Positions 17,799 to 26,148 of a stretch of 64,000 nucleotides of DNA are shown piece after piece. The DNA comes from Rhizobium sp. P40RR-XXII. Lineage in GTDB: Bacteria > Pseudomonadota > Alphaproteobacteria > Rhizobiales > Rhizobiaceae. The position numbers and the translations under genes are program-made. The notes under the pieces are model-generated. The model made no database searches and had not been told where the DNA came from. It saw only the letters and a program-made list of their open reading frames with translations. The stretch is taken from positions 1 through 64,000 of the forward strand of contig NZ_JABAII010000006.1 of NCBI RefSeq assembly GCF_012641405.1, written 5' to 3'. Positions within the stretch are counted from its first letter, which is position 1. Every line of letters starts with the position of its first letter.

Positions 17799-17997
17799 GC
17801 AGCATGGATTTTGGTGCTCAGCCCGCCTCGGGACCCACCCAGGCCTTGGGCATCCGCCCCCCTTTAAGCTTGCGCACCGGCCGCATGCTGATGAGCGCGC
17901 ACGATGGCCACCTGAGCGCGCCATCCACAGCAGCGCGTCCAGAAACAACCGGTTGTTCGTGCGTGGGCCAGGGAATCAATCGTCACCACGACCTAGC
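17799..17997 (-). mobile_element. IS5-family element relic A (internally deleted)
   Basis: Read on the minus strand, it begins with the element end GCTAGGTCGTGGTGACGATT at 17997-17978. It then jumps to a transposase N-terminal piece (RTNNRLFLDALLWMARSGG, 17970-17912) and jumps again to an inner DDE-region piece (IVRAHQHAAGA and LGGSRGGLSTKIHAA in neighbouring frames, about 17905-17800). At least two internal deletions and frameshifts have removed most of the transposase. It shares 54 identical bases (17917-17970) with relic B. It can no longer move on its own. Confidence 0.8.
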
Positions 17998-18096
17998 GCC
18001 GGCGCTCTCCACCTCGCGATTGGAGATCGCCGGTATCTCCGTAGTTGTGTTACTGTGAGATCAGATGCGGCAACTTCAACGCGGAGGATACTTTGC

Positions 18097-18531
18097 ATGC
18101 GTACTTATGAACCGTCTGAGTTTATTTCACAATTGGCTTCTAAGCAGCTTGTTGAGCCCGTTGATCTGACACTTTACGGGCTCGCGAAAGCCGACGAAAA
18201 CGACAGCTCGGTTCTGTGTTTTTCATCCTCCCTATCGTGCGAGCAATGGATATCAATCCCTGTCTCCCTGATCTCGTCCGTTGCACATGTTCGCAATGTG
18301 AAATGTAAGGACCACCAACACCCGCTGGTAAGGATAGTGCTTGCTGAGCCCAACAAAGAGGACACCTCGGCGGTTCTGTTCATGCAACTATTTGCGCAGG
18401 CCAAAGCGACTACGCCTGCAAAGCGAATGTCAAAGGCCAATGCTATGCTTGCTAGGCAGGAATGCGAGGTCCTCGAATTTGACGATGTACCTTATCTTTG
18501 CTGCGGCGGGGAATGTTGGATACTGTTGTAA
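18097..18531 (+). CDS. Hypothetical protein, orphan gene between two IS relics
   Basis: A 144-residue protein of unknown function. GCGGAGGATAC precedes ATG 18097. It has no signal peptide or membrane segment. Visible features are a central block CEQWISIPVSLISSVAHV, then CKDHQHPLVRIVLAEP, and a cysteine-rich C-terminus CCGGECWILL. The gene and its flanks are clearly more AT-rich than the rest of the window (about 43-50 percent GC by eye against about 60), and it is enclosed by two decayed IS5-family copies, so it was probably acquired. I do not recognise a named family. The dense coding frame without shadow-like composition supports a real gene. Confidence 0.6.
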   Translation: MRTYEPSEFISQLASKQLVEPVDLTLYGLAKADENDSSVLCFSSSLSCEQWISIPVSLISSVAHVRNVKCKDHQHPLVRIVLAEPNKEDTSAVLFMQLFAQAKATTPAKRMSKANAMLARQECEVLEFDDVPYLCCGGECWILL

Positions 18532-18666
18532 TTGCTGGCCAATTGCGGAGAAATTGGCAGCCCACCAGATTGTCGACAGGTGGGCTGATGCCTCAGACTC
18601 CGAAGAACGAACCAAAGAAAACTGAAGCCCGCGTTCGCATCATACCTGTTGGATAGCGCTCTAAGC

Positions 18667-19014
18667 CGGCCTAGCGCCGGCGCCAACCGGCGGCGCACGG
18701 GTAGCCGAACTGCGATAAAGCCCACGGCTCGCCCTGATCCGGATGGCGAGCACGCCCATCTCGATCCAGTGGTAACAGCGCCGCTTTACGGCGCGGTAGT
18801 CACCCAGCCGTTCTGGCAGGTCTGGTCAGCGGCCACCCGATCGCGCCATCCACAGCAGCGCGTCCAGAAACAACCGGTTGTTCGTGCGTGGGCCACGCTT
18901 GCCTTTGGTCCCACCCGACACAAAGCCCCTGATACGCTCCCAATGATCGTCCCGAAGCCCATCGCAATCCATCACTGACCTCCAAAAGTCAGTGTCGAAT
19001 CTGATTTGCACCAT
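18667..19014 (-). pseudogene. IS5-family transposase N-terminal fragment with internal stop
   Basis: Starting at ATG 19014 the frame encodes a typical IS5-family N-terminus (DDHWERIRGFVSGG, then GKRGPRTNNRLFLDALLWMA). At 18828-18826 a TGA replaces the tryptophan expected in the GGRWRDLPER motif. The same frame then continues with DLPERLGDYRAVKRR and WIEMGVL, still transposase-like, before losing similarity at about 18680. The catalytic DDE part is absent. A nonsense mutation plus 3' truncation make it inactive. Confidence 0.82.
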
Positions 19015-19055
19015 CTTGGGAATCTCAATCCGTTAAATCGTCACCACGACCTAGC
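18667..19055 (-). mobile_element. IS5-family element relic B
   Basis: The element end GCTAGGTCGTGGTGACGATT lies at 19055-19036, identical to that of relic A. The transposase start follows at 19014. The other end is not preserved: similarity stops near 18667 after about 115 transposase codons, in a region CCTAGCGCCGGCGC that also flanks relic A at 17992-18005. The end sequence overlaps the stop codon of the neighbouring transporter gene (TAG, 19053-19051). Confidence 0.78.
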
Positions 19056-20007
19056 TCCGATCAAGCACGCGCGACGCGTCGGCATCCTTACGTGAGGCGA
19101 ACCAATTCGCCAAAGTCGCGCCGGAAATGTTATGCCAGACGGAAAAAATCGCGCTCGGAACAGCGGCGATCGGTGAGAAATAGGCTGTCGCCAATGCAGC
19201 CCCCAGGCCCGAATTCTGCATACCCACTTCAATCGCCAGCGCCTTGCGCTTGTAAAAGCTGAGGCCGAGCACCTTCGACGCATAATAGCCGAAGAGGTAG
19301 CCGAGACCGTTATGCAGCATGACGACGGCGAAGATCAGCAGGCCGGATTGGACGATCGCCGCCTTCGAAGCACCAACCACGGCCGCGACGATCAATACGA
19401 TGCCAATCACGCTGACGAGAGGCAGAACCGGGATTGCGGCGCGAACCAGGCTAGGCACCGCCTTCTGCGCAATAAAACCGAGCAGCAGCGGCATAATGAT
19501 AACTTGCACGATACTCACGAACATGGACCATGCGTTGACTGGTAGGTACTGGCTGGCGAACATCCAGACAAGGAAGGGTGTGACGATCGGCGCGGCCAGC
19601 GTCGTAACGCTTGTGCAGGCGACTGACAGCGCCACGTCGCCACGAGCAAGATAGGTCATGACATTGCTCGACGTACCACCGGGGCAACACCCGACCAGAA
19701 TGACCCCAGCCGCGACTTCCGGCGGCATGGGGATGATCTTCGTCAGCAGGAGTGCCAGCGCCGGCATGATGGCAAAATGCGCGATGACGCCGATCGCGAC
19801 CTCATAAGGCCGGCGCGCCAACTCGCGAAAATCGTCTATGGAGATGGTCAGCCCCATGCCGAACATGATGATGCCGAGCAGCACGACGATCCATGGCGCG
19901 AATTGCTTGAAGACTTCGGGAAAGAAAAAGCCGAGTACGGCGAACACAATGACCCATATTGAAAAGGACTTGCCGACGAAGGCGGAAAAGGATGCCAAAA
20001 ATTTCAT
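19051..20007 (-). CDS. Bile acid:sodium symporter (BASS) family transporter
   Basis: Inner-membrane protein of 318 residues with about nine to ten hydrophobic segments. The family landmarks are clear: GMGLTISIDDF, GCCPGGTSSNVMTYLARGD and EVGMQNSGLGAALA, which contain the sodium-site residues. Bacterial members carry pantoate, bile acids or other organic anions with sodium; no substrate can be chosen here. The last codons run straight into the end of IS relic B, so the TAG stop comes from the element sequence; the original C-terminus may have been longer. It stands alone on the minus strand. Confidence 0.9.
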   Translation of the reverse strand: MKFLASFSAFVGKSFSIWVIVFAVLGFFFPEVFKQFAPWIVVLLGIIMFGMGLTISIDDFRELARRPYEVAIGVIAHFAIMPALALLLTKIIPMPPEVAAGVILVGCCPGGTSSNVMTYLARGDVALSVACTSVTTLAAPIVTPFLVWMFASQYLPVNAWSMFVSIVQVIIMPLLLGFIAQKAVPSLVRAAIPVLPLVSVIGIVLIVAAVVGASKAAIVQSGLLIFAVVMLHNGLGYLFGYYASKVLGLSFYKRKALAIEVGMQNSGLGAALATAYFSPIAAVPSAIFSVWHNISGATLANWFASRKDADASRVLDRS

Positions 20008-20300
20008 GGGATCTCTCGGGAGAAGGAAGCGGATGATATTTTGGCCGGTCTAAGCCCGGCATATCGGATGTCAAGGCGTGCGAATGGCCAATCCGTCCGC
20101 TTTGACAGTCCTTGAGAGAATGAATCTCACGGATTGTTCTATTTCCAGAGCATGGCGGCGGATAATCGATCGCACCCTTGTCCATCGACGGCTCTTGGCG
20201 CACGTAAAAGCAGAACTATGTCTTCAACGACGGAGGATGCAACCGCATGCCCTAGGAGGAACAGCAGTTGCCCACGCTCACCATGTACGGAGAGTAATGG

Positions 20301-20999
20301 ATGACGGTCACCGAACCCCCACCTATGTCCCGAACGGCTGCCATATCCTATGCGATTGGCCTGCCGCTCATCTTGCTCGCGCTCATTTTCCTGCCGGTCG
20401 GCCGCCTCGACTGGCTGCCAGGATGGATCTTCATCGCCTTTCTCTTCGTTGTCTACGGCACGGCGATCCTGGTTCTGAAACGCGTAAATCCCGCAATCTT
20501 CAGGGCTCGCAACCGCTTCCAGGCCGGAACCAAACGTTGGGATCTGATCTTGGTCTCGTTCGTCTGCCTTTGTATGATCGCCGAAATTCCGGTTGCAACT
20601 TTCGACGCCGGCAGGACGGCGTGGTCGGTGATGCCCACATCTGTCGTGATCCTCGGCTATGTCCTGCTTGGGGCCGGCATTGCATTCGGCGCGTGGGCGC
20701 AAGCGGTCAATCGCTTCTTCGAGCCGGGCGTCCGTATGCAACGCGAGCGCGGCCAGCACGTCATCAGCACCGGTCCCTATGCGTTCGTGCGCCATCCGGG
20801 CTATGTCAGCGCGATCATGGTATTCGCCGGGCTGGCATTGGCGCTCGCCTCGTGGTGGGCGTTGATTCCGGCCGCCTGGGCGACCGCCCTGCTGATCCTG
20901 CGCACGAGCTGGGAAGATGCCCTGCTGCATGCCGAACTGGAGGGCTATGCCGACTATGCCCGTCGCGTTCGGTTTCGCCTAGTGCCGGGTCTTTGGTGA
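20301..20999 (+). CDS. Isoprenylcysteine carboxyl methyltransferase-like membrane protein
   Basis: A 232-residue integral membrane protein with five or six hydrophobic segments. The C-terminal half shows the ICMT/PEMT pattern: GPYAFVRHPGYVSAIM for cofactor binding and the final ELEGYADYARRVRFRLVPG block. Family members transfer a methyl group from S-adenosylmethionine to a lipid or a lipidated cysteine; bacterial substrates are mostly unknown. Start ATG 20301 is preceded by GGAGAGTA. An ATG four bases earlier is in another frame. It is flanked by a minus-strand transporter and a minus-strand cupin gene, so it is probably transcribed alone. Confidence 0.85.
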   Translation: MTVTEPPPMSRTAAISYAIGLPLILLALIFLPVGRLDWLPGWIFIAFLFVVYGTAILVLKRVNPAIFRARNRFQAGTKRWDLILVSFVCLCMIAEIPVATFDAGRTAWSVMPTSVVILGYVLLGAGIAFGAWAQAVNRFFEPGVRMQRERGQHVISTGPYAFVRHPGYVSAIMVFAGLALALASWWALIPAAWATALLILRTSWEDALLHAELEGYADYARRVRFRLVPGLW

Positions 21000-21018
21000 G
21001 GTTCATTTTCAGCGAGCA

Positions 21019-21516
21019 CTAGATATTATTAAGCCATAGGGACCGAAGCCCGCCGGTCTTTCCCTTCAAGGGGTCGGACGCAGGCACGCCAAGCTTTTCG
21101 ATCTGTCCCTTCTGCTCCGCCGACGGCAATTCGCGACGGAGGTCGGCCTCCTGATCTGGCGGATAGCCGCCGATAACGAGGAAGTCGCCGCTGGCGTCGA
21201 GCCGGCAATGTCCCGTTCCCGCCGGCAATAACAATGCATCACCGGCTTCGACTTCGATGTCCTTGCCGCCCGGACCGCCGATCATCAATCGTGCCCGCCC
21301 TCCGGCAATACCCAATATCTCGTGGGCGGTGGAATGGTAATGATGAAAGGCATAGATGCCATTTCGCCAGAGCCCGTGCCATCCGTTGGCCCGGAAGAGC
21401 CGCTCGAGCCCTTGCGCCCGGCTCGGAGCGGCAAGCACCCCGCGATAGACGATGACCGGAAAGCGCTGGTTGTTCGGCACCCATTCCTTTGGCTCGAGCC
21501 TAATTGCCTGCTCCAT
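21019..21516 (-). CDS. Cupin-domain protein
   Basis: A 165-residue cytosolic cupin. The first cupin motif is seen as YAFHHYHSTAHEILGIAGG, giving histidines and a glutamate for metal binding, and the second as LLPAGTGHCRL. Length and the ending GLRSLWLNNI match a group of small cupins often annotated only as cupin-domain proteins. Possible roles include isomerase, dioxygenase or a binding protein. GAGAGAATC precedes the ATG. It converges with the methyltransferase-like gene, with 19 bases between the stops. It is divergent from the DJ-1/PfpI gene at 21643, which could share the control region. Confidence 0.85.
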   Translation of the reverse strand: MEQAIRLEPKEWVPNNQRFPVIVYRGVLAAPSRAQGLERLFRANGWHGLWRNGIYAFHHYHSTAHEILGIAGGRARLMIGGPGGKDIEVEAGDALLLPAGTGHCRLDASGDFLVIGGYPPDQEADLRRELPSAEQKGQIEKLGVPASDPLKGKTGGLRSLWLNNI

Positions 21517-21642
21517 GATTCTCTCCTCTCAGCCCGTCTCCATAACCGCACAGGACAGTCCCGGTTCCACGAGAAAATTGGGAACGATCCTCCGCCACTC
21601 TGGTTCGGGCAAGGTGTCCAATGACATGAGAAAGGATAAATC

Positions 21643-22203
21643 ATGCCTTCCATCAACTCCGCACATATTCTCATCCTTGCCACCGATGGCTATGAGCGGT
21701 CGGAACTTCGCATCCCCCTGGATGAACTTCAAAAGCGCGGCGCCCGCGTGACAGTTGCCTCCATCAAGGAAGGCAGCATAAAAAGCTGGGACAAGACCGA
21801 CTGGGGTGACAGCGTCGACGTTGATCTGCTGGCAAGAGATGTCGACGTCAATCAGTTCGATGCGCTTGTGCTGCCAGGCGGCCAGATCAACCCCGATAAA
21901 TTGCGTGTCGATAGCGACGCCATGCGTGTCATCAGCGAATTCCTACGGTCCGGCAAGGTCGTTGCCGCCATCTGCCATGCGCCCTGGCTCCTGATCGAAG
22001 CCGATGCGTTGCGCGGCCGTCGGGCAACCTCCTATTGGTCCATCAAGACCGATGTCAAAAATGCCGGAGCCAATTGGCAGGACGAGACAGTGGTGACCGA
22101 TCAAGGTATCATCACCTCGCGATCGCCTGAGGATCTGAACGCTTTCATCGACAAGATCGTCGAGGAGGTGCAGGAGGGTCGCCACGAGCGGCGTGTCGCT
22201 TAG
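21643..22203 (+). CDS. DJ-1/PfpI family protein (type 1 glutamine amidotransferase-like)
   Basis: A 186-residue protein of the PfpI/YhbO group. The nucleophile elbow is AAICHAPWLL, with cysteine at about residue 110 followed by histidine, and the upstream conserved glutamate is in DGYERSEL. C-terminal VVTDQGIITSRSPEDL is typical. Members act as glyoxalases, deglycases or stress-protective chaperones; the cytosolic form is expected here because there is no signal peptide. AAAGGATAAATC precedes the ATG. It lies 202 bases before an ABC operon but probably has its own promoter opposite the cupin gene. Confidence 0.9.
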   Translation: MPSINSAHILILATDGYERSELRIPLDELQKRGARVTVASIKEGSIKSWDKTDWGDSVDVDLLARDVDVNQFDALVLPGGQINPDKLRVDSDAMRVISEFLRSGKVVAAICHAPWLLIEADALRGRRATSYWSIKTDVKNAGANWQDETVVTDQGIITSRSPEDLNAFIDKIVEEVQEGRHERRVA

Positions 22204-22404
22204 GGCAGAACTCATTGAGGCCCCGCAATCGCGCCCAGGCCTCTCCTCCGCTTCCTCCGCTCTGCCATAACGACCTGTGACATAACGGTTTCGCCATTAT
22301 TCACATATTGACTGGTGCGGCCTGCTTTGATCTTTTGGCCGAAATGGCAATGCCTGACGTCCGGTCCTTTGAGGTTGGTGGATGTCCGGGAGGAACAGCA
22401 GGGC

Positions 22405-23223
22405 ATGATGATGACGGCTGTGCGGGCGGTCAGCCTGAAACAGGTGGCGATTTCGTTTGAAATGGCCAACAGAACACGGTTCGACGCCGTTGCGGCTACT
22501 GATCTCAATGTGGAAGCGCATGAGTTCGTGGCCATCGTTGGCCCGACAGGATGCGGCAAATCCACGCTTCTGAACGCGACCGCGGGGCTTTTGACACCTG
22601 CGTCCGGCACGGTCGAAGTCTTCGGCCAGCCGCTGAAATCGATCAATCGTCAGGCGGGCTATCTCTTCCAGCAGGATTCGCTGATGCCCTGGAAGACGGT
22701 GCTGGAGAATGTCGCGATCGGCCTCGAGATTGCCGGTATAGGCCACTCGGAAGCGAGGAAAAGCGCTCGCGAATGGCTGGGGCGTGTCGGGCTTACCGCC
22801 TTTGCCGACCGCTTTCCGCGCATGCTTTCGGGTGGCCAGCGCAAACGCGTTGGGCTTGCGCAGGTCCTGATCCGCGATCCCAAATTGCTCTTGATGGACG
22901 AACCCTTCGGCCCGCTCGACGCGCAGACCCGACTGATCATGGGCGACCTGTTGCTGAAGCTCTGGTCCGAAGACCGCAAGGCCGTTATGTTCGTCACACA
23001 CGACCTCGATGAGGCGATTGCTCTTGCCGACCGCGTCGTCATCATGTCCGCCGGCCCGAAGTCGCGTATCATCGGCGACTTCAAGGTGCCTTTGGAGCGG
23101 CCGCGCGAGATTGGCGAGATACGGCACGATCCGGTCTTCAACCGGCTGCATCGCGATATATGGCAGGCTTTGCGCGACGAAGTCATGACAGCCTACCGCC
23201 AGAGCAGCGGAGAGACCGTATGA
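22405..23223 (+). CDS. ABC transporter ATP-binding protein (SsuB/TauB/NrtD type)
   Basis: ATPase of 272 residues for a small-molecule importer. Walker A GPTGCGKST, signature LSGGQRKRV, Walker B LLLMDEPFGPLD and the switch histidine in FVTHDLDEA are intact. The Q loop QQDSLMPWKTV has the PWKT form typical of nitrate/sulfonate/taurine ATPases. The frame is open upstream to 22315, but three adjacent ATGs begin at 22405 after GGGAGGAACAGCAGG, so the start is placed there. Its stop overlaps the permease start (ATGA). Operon order is ATPase, permease, binding protein. Confidence 0.92.
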   Translation: MMMTAVRAVSLKQVAISFEMANRTRFDAVAATDLNVEAHEFVAIVGPTGCGKSTLLNATAGLLTPASGTVEVFGQPLKSINRQAGYLFQQDSLMPWKTVLENVAIGLEIAGIGHSEARKSAREWLGRVGLTAFADRFPRMLSGGQRKRVGLAQVLIRDPKLLLMDEPFGPLDAQTRLIMGDLLLKLWSEDRKAVMFVTHDLDEAIALADRVVIMSAGPKSRIIGDFKVPLERPREIGEIRHDPVFNRLHRDIWQALRDEVMTAYRQSSGETV

Positions 23224-23990
23224 GCCGCTCCCTCCTTCTCCTGCTTCAGATCCTTGTGGCGCTGGTCGTCCTGGTCCTTTGGCATCTGGCGACGAACACC
23301 AGCCTTTTCGGCAATCCAAAGACTATATCCTTCTTCTTCGCCGACCCACTCAAGGTGGCGCAGCGCGTCGTTCAATGGTTCGCGAGCGGATCGATCTGGT
23401 ACCATCTCTGGATCACCCTGTCGGAATCGATCCTGGCCTTTCTGCTCGGCGCCTTCGGCGGTATCGTCTTCGGCTTCTGGTTCGCGCGCCGGCCGCTGAT
23501 CGCGGCCGTCTTCGATCCTTATGTGAAGGCGGCGAACGCCCTGCCCCGCGTCGTGCTCGCCCCGATCTTCGCGCTCTGGTTCGGCCTCGGCATCTGGTCC
23601 AAGGTCGCGCTCGGCATCACGCTTGTCTTCTTCATCGTCTTCTTCAACGTCTATCAGGGCGTGAAGGAAGTCAGCCAGCCAGTCCTGTCCAATGCCCGCA
23701 TGCTTGGTATGAACGAACGGCAATTGCTGCGCCACGTCTATCTCCCCTCCGCCCTCTCCTGGGTGTTTTCCAGCCTGCATACATCGGTGGGTTTTGCGGT
23801 GGTCGGCGCCGTCGTGGGCGAATATCTGGGCTCTGCCGCCGGGCTCGGCTATCTCATTCAGCAGGCCGAGGGTGTTTTTGACGTGACCGGCGTCTTTGCC
23901 GGCATGGTGGTTTTGACGGCGTTCGTCCTGATCGTGGATTGGGTGATGACTGTGGTCGAACGGCGCCTGCTGGCCTGGCGCGGCCAGTAG
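23220..23990 (+). CDS. ABC transporter permease (SsuC/TauC type)
   Basis: Inner-membrane subunit of 256 residues with six hydrophobic segments. The first helix is at about 7-25. The conserved region FDPYVKAANALPRVVLAPIF (given here at its 20-residue limit) precedes the ATPase-contact loop around NARMLGMNERQLLRHVYLPSA. The start ATG at 23220 overlaps the ATPase stop by four bases, a sign of translational coupling. It forms a homodimeric pore with two copies of the preceding ATPase. The substrate class is nitrate, sulfonate, taurine, pyrimidine precursor or an aromatic acid; the sequence does not decide. Confidence 0.92.
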   Translation: MSRSLLLLLQILVALVVLVLWHLATNTSLFGNPKTISFFFADPLKVAQRVVQWFASGSIWYHLWITLSESILAFLLGAFGGIVFGFWFARRPLIAAVFDPYVKAANALPRVVLAPIFALWFGLGIWSKVALGITLVFFIVFFNVYQGVKEVSQPVLSNARMLGMNERQLLRHVYLPSALSWVFSSLHTSVGFAVVGAVVGEYLGSAAGLGYLIQQAEGVFDVTGVFAGMVVLTAFVLIVDWVMTVVERRLLAWRGQ

Positions 23991-24023
23991 CGCAAGCAAA
24001 ATAGCAAAGTGGAGGAAAAGAAC

Positions 24024-25055
24024 ATGGAGCGCAGGACATTTCTGATTGGGACGGCGAGCTTCGGCATCGGCGCATCGCTCGCGGGCATTCTGCCGGCCGC
24101 GGCACAGGACGCGAAACCGGAAAAGCCGGACCTGTTGATCGGCGTGGGCGGCAAGCCCCTGCTCTATTATCTGCCGCTGACGATCGCCGAGCGGAAAGGC
24201 TTCTTCAAGGAAGAAGGCCTCAACGTCACCATCAATGATTTCGCCGGCGGCTCGAAGTCGCTGGAGGGCCTGATCGGTGGCTCGCTCGATGTCGTCTCCG
24301 GCGCTTACGAACATACGATCCGCATGCAGAACAAGGGGCAGGATATCGTCGCGATCTGCAATCTCGGCCGTTTTCCGGGGATCGTCATCGCCGTGCGCAA
24401 GGATCTGGCCGGCGAGATCAAGTCCATGTCCGACATGAAGGGCCGCAAGATCGGCGTGACGGCGCCGGGCTCTTCGACGGCGCTAATGTTCCAATATGCC
24501 ATGCTGAAGAACGGGCTGAAGACCGACGATGCATCGCTGATTGGCGTCGGAGGCGGGGCCGGCGCGGTTGCCGCGGTCAAGAGCGGTCAGATCGACGGGC
24601 TCTCCCATCTCGATCCCGTCATCGCACAACTGCAATATGACGGCGACATCACCGTACTTGTGGACACGCGCACGGAAGCCGGCACGCGCGCCTTGTTCGG
24701 CGGCCCTAACCCTGCCGCAACCGTCTATATCAAGCGCGAATTTGCCCAGGCGAATCCGATCACGACGCAGCGAACGGTCAATGCCTTCATGAAGGCGTTG
24801 AAATGGATTTCGACCGCAAGCCCGGACGATGTGGCGGGCGTCGTGCCGGAGGAATATCTGCTCGGCAATCGTGATCTCTACATGCAGGCCTTCAAGAATT
24901 CCAAGGAGATGTATTCTCCGGACGGCATGGTCACGGTGGAAGGCTACAATTCCATGATGGGCGTCCTGAAGACGCTCGATCCGGAACTCGCCAATGCCGA
25001 CGTTCCGTTCGACAAGACCTTCGATCCGATCTTCGCCAAGGCTGCGAAGATCTGA
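24024..25055 (+). CDS. ABC transporter substrate-binding protein (NMT1/SsuA-like)
   Basis: Periplasmic binding protein of 343 residues. The signal peptide MERRTFLIGTASFGIGASL ends at about PAAAQ and is twin-arginine-like. The mature part has the NMT1/SsuA type II fold landmarks: LPLTIAERKGFFKEEGL, a GGSKSLEGLIGGSLDVVSG segment, and KGRKIGVTAPGSSTALMF. GGAGG at 24011-24015 sets the start at ATG 24024; an in-frame GTG at 24009 lies inside that ribosome site. It follows the permease by 33 bases. Members of this subgroup bind sulfonates, nitrate-like anions or aromatic acids. Confidence 0.92.
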   Translation: MERRTFLIGTASFGIGASLAGILPAAAQDAKPEKPDLLIGVGGKPLLYYLPLTIAERKGFFKEEGLNVTINDFAGGSKSLEGLIGGSLDVVSGAYEHTIRMQNKGQDIVAICNLGRFPGIVIAVRKDLAGEIKSMSDMKGRKIGVTAPGSSTALMFQYAMLKNGLKTDDASLIGVGGGAGAVAAVKSGQIDGLSHLDPVIAQLQYDGDITVLVDTRTEAGTRALFGGPNPAATVYIKREFAQANPITTQRTVNAFMKALKWISTASPDDVAGVVPEEYLLGNRDLYMQAFKNSKEMYSPDGMVTVEGYNSMMGVLKTLDPELANADVPFDKTFDPIFAKAAKI

Positions 25056-25106
25056 GCAGCGCATCTCACACGTCGCGCCTCAGCCTCCCGCCGTGACGGC
25101 AAAGGC

Positions 25107-26018
25107 TCAGTGCGAAAACGACGGCGCCATCATGGGATCTTCCCTGACGACCTCGATCAGAAAGTCGAGCACGGCCCTAATGCGAAATGGCAGGTTCCGC
25201 CGAGACGGATAAACGACATTGATCGGCAATCGGCTGGGCGGAAAATCCGGCATGAGTCTGACCAGCCGACCGGCCTCGATATCAGGACCGGCCAATATAT
25301 GGGAAAGCACGGCAAGGCCGTTGCCGGCGAGTACCGCGCGGTGGGCGGCAACGGAATTATTGGCGATCAGGCGCGGCGCGATCCGTACGGCTTCGTCCTC
25401 GGCGCCATTGGAGAAGGACCATGACCTGCCGTCGCCGGCGCGCTTGTAGCAGATGCAATCATGGGCGCGGATATCGTCAGGTCTTTTCGGAGCCTTCCGC
25501 GCCTGCAGGTATGAAGGCGCAGCGACGAGAAATGCCGTCGTCCAGCCGATCCGACGGCACATTAGACTGCAGTCCCCAACTACCCCGAGGCGCACCTCGA
25601 GATCGATCCCCTCTTCGACCAGGTCGGATGGCTCCTCGCGAAATAGCAGTTCGACGGAAAGTCCCTGGTGCTGCTCAAACAGCATCCCGAGGCGATCGCT
25701 GAGGCAAAGTCCCAGCGGCGTCGGCAAGGCAAGCCGCACTTTGCCCGTCGCGGCCGTACCGCCACGACAGGTCGTTTCACTGAGTGCTTCGACCGCCTCG
25801 ATGACCTTGAGCGCCATCGGGATAATTTGCTCCCCCTCCGCCGTCAGGGCCAATGCATTCGTCGTGCGATGCAGGAGACGCGTCTTGAGATGCGCCTCCA
25901 GCGCCGAAATCTGCCGAGAGACCGCCGGCTGGGTCACGCTGAGGTGAACGGCGGCGGCCGAGAAGGAGCCGGTTTCCACCACTCTCATGAATGTTTGCAG
26001 CGCACCTACGATGTCCAT
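25107..26018 (-). CDS. LysR-family transcriptional regulator
   Basis: A 303-residue LysR protein. The helix-turn-helix lies at about 16-43 (GSFSAAAVHLSVTQPAVSRQ), followed by the linker helix and an effector domain (about 90-300). It is convergent with the ABC operon end (51 bases) and divergent from the AhpD-like gene operon at 26149, so the latter is the more likely target. The 130-bp divergent region contains several dyads, one of which is shared with the Rrf2 gene promoter further on. Confidence 0.92.
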   Translation of the reverse strand: MDIVGALQTFMRVVETGSFSAAAVHLSVTQPAVSRQISALEAHLKTRLLHRTTNALALTAEGEQIIPMALKVIEAVEALSETTCRGGTAATGKVRLALPTPLGLCLSDRLGMLFEQHQGLSVELLFREEPSDLVEEGIDLEVRLGVVGDCSLMCRRIGWTTAFLVAAPSYLQARKAPKRPDDIRAHDCICYKRAGDGRSWSFSNGAEDEAVRIAPRLIANNSVAAHRAVLAGNGLAVLSHILAGPDIEAGRLVRLMPDFPPSRLPINVVYPSRRNLPFRIRAVLDFLIEVVREDPMMAPSFSH

Positions 26019-26095
26019 CCCCTACCCCCATACTTTTCCGCATAAGCCTTATGTGGCCACCTTAATTCCGAAGGGCTTTACTGTCCAGCAATTAC

Positions 26096-26110
26096 GGATA
26101 TTTTATATCC
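26096..26110. promoter_or_regulatory. Candidate Rrf2-type operator GGATA-N5-TATCC (site 1)
   Basis: GGATATTTTATATCC is a perfect dyad located 39 bases before the AhpD-like start codon. A further GGATA at 26115-26119 makes a second overlapping dyad TATCC-N4-GGATA. The same 15-bp architecture occurs before the Rrf2 gene at 30652-like position (site 2). Sharing suggests one regulator controls both promoters. Confidence 0.6.
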
Positions 26111-26148
26111 ATAAGGATACCAAATGTCCTTAATAACGGAGATGATCC

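Noticed and set aside
20078..21022. 314-codon plus-strand frame over the methyltransferase-like gene
   Set aside because: Out-of-frame shadow; the ICMT motifs lie in the frame starting at 20301.
23193..24314. 373-codon minus-strand frame opposite permease and binding protein
   Set aside because: Low-complexity D/R/E-rich translation typical of an antisense shadow of membrane-protein DNA.
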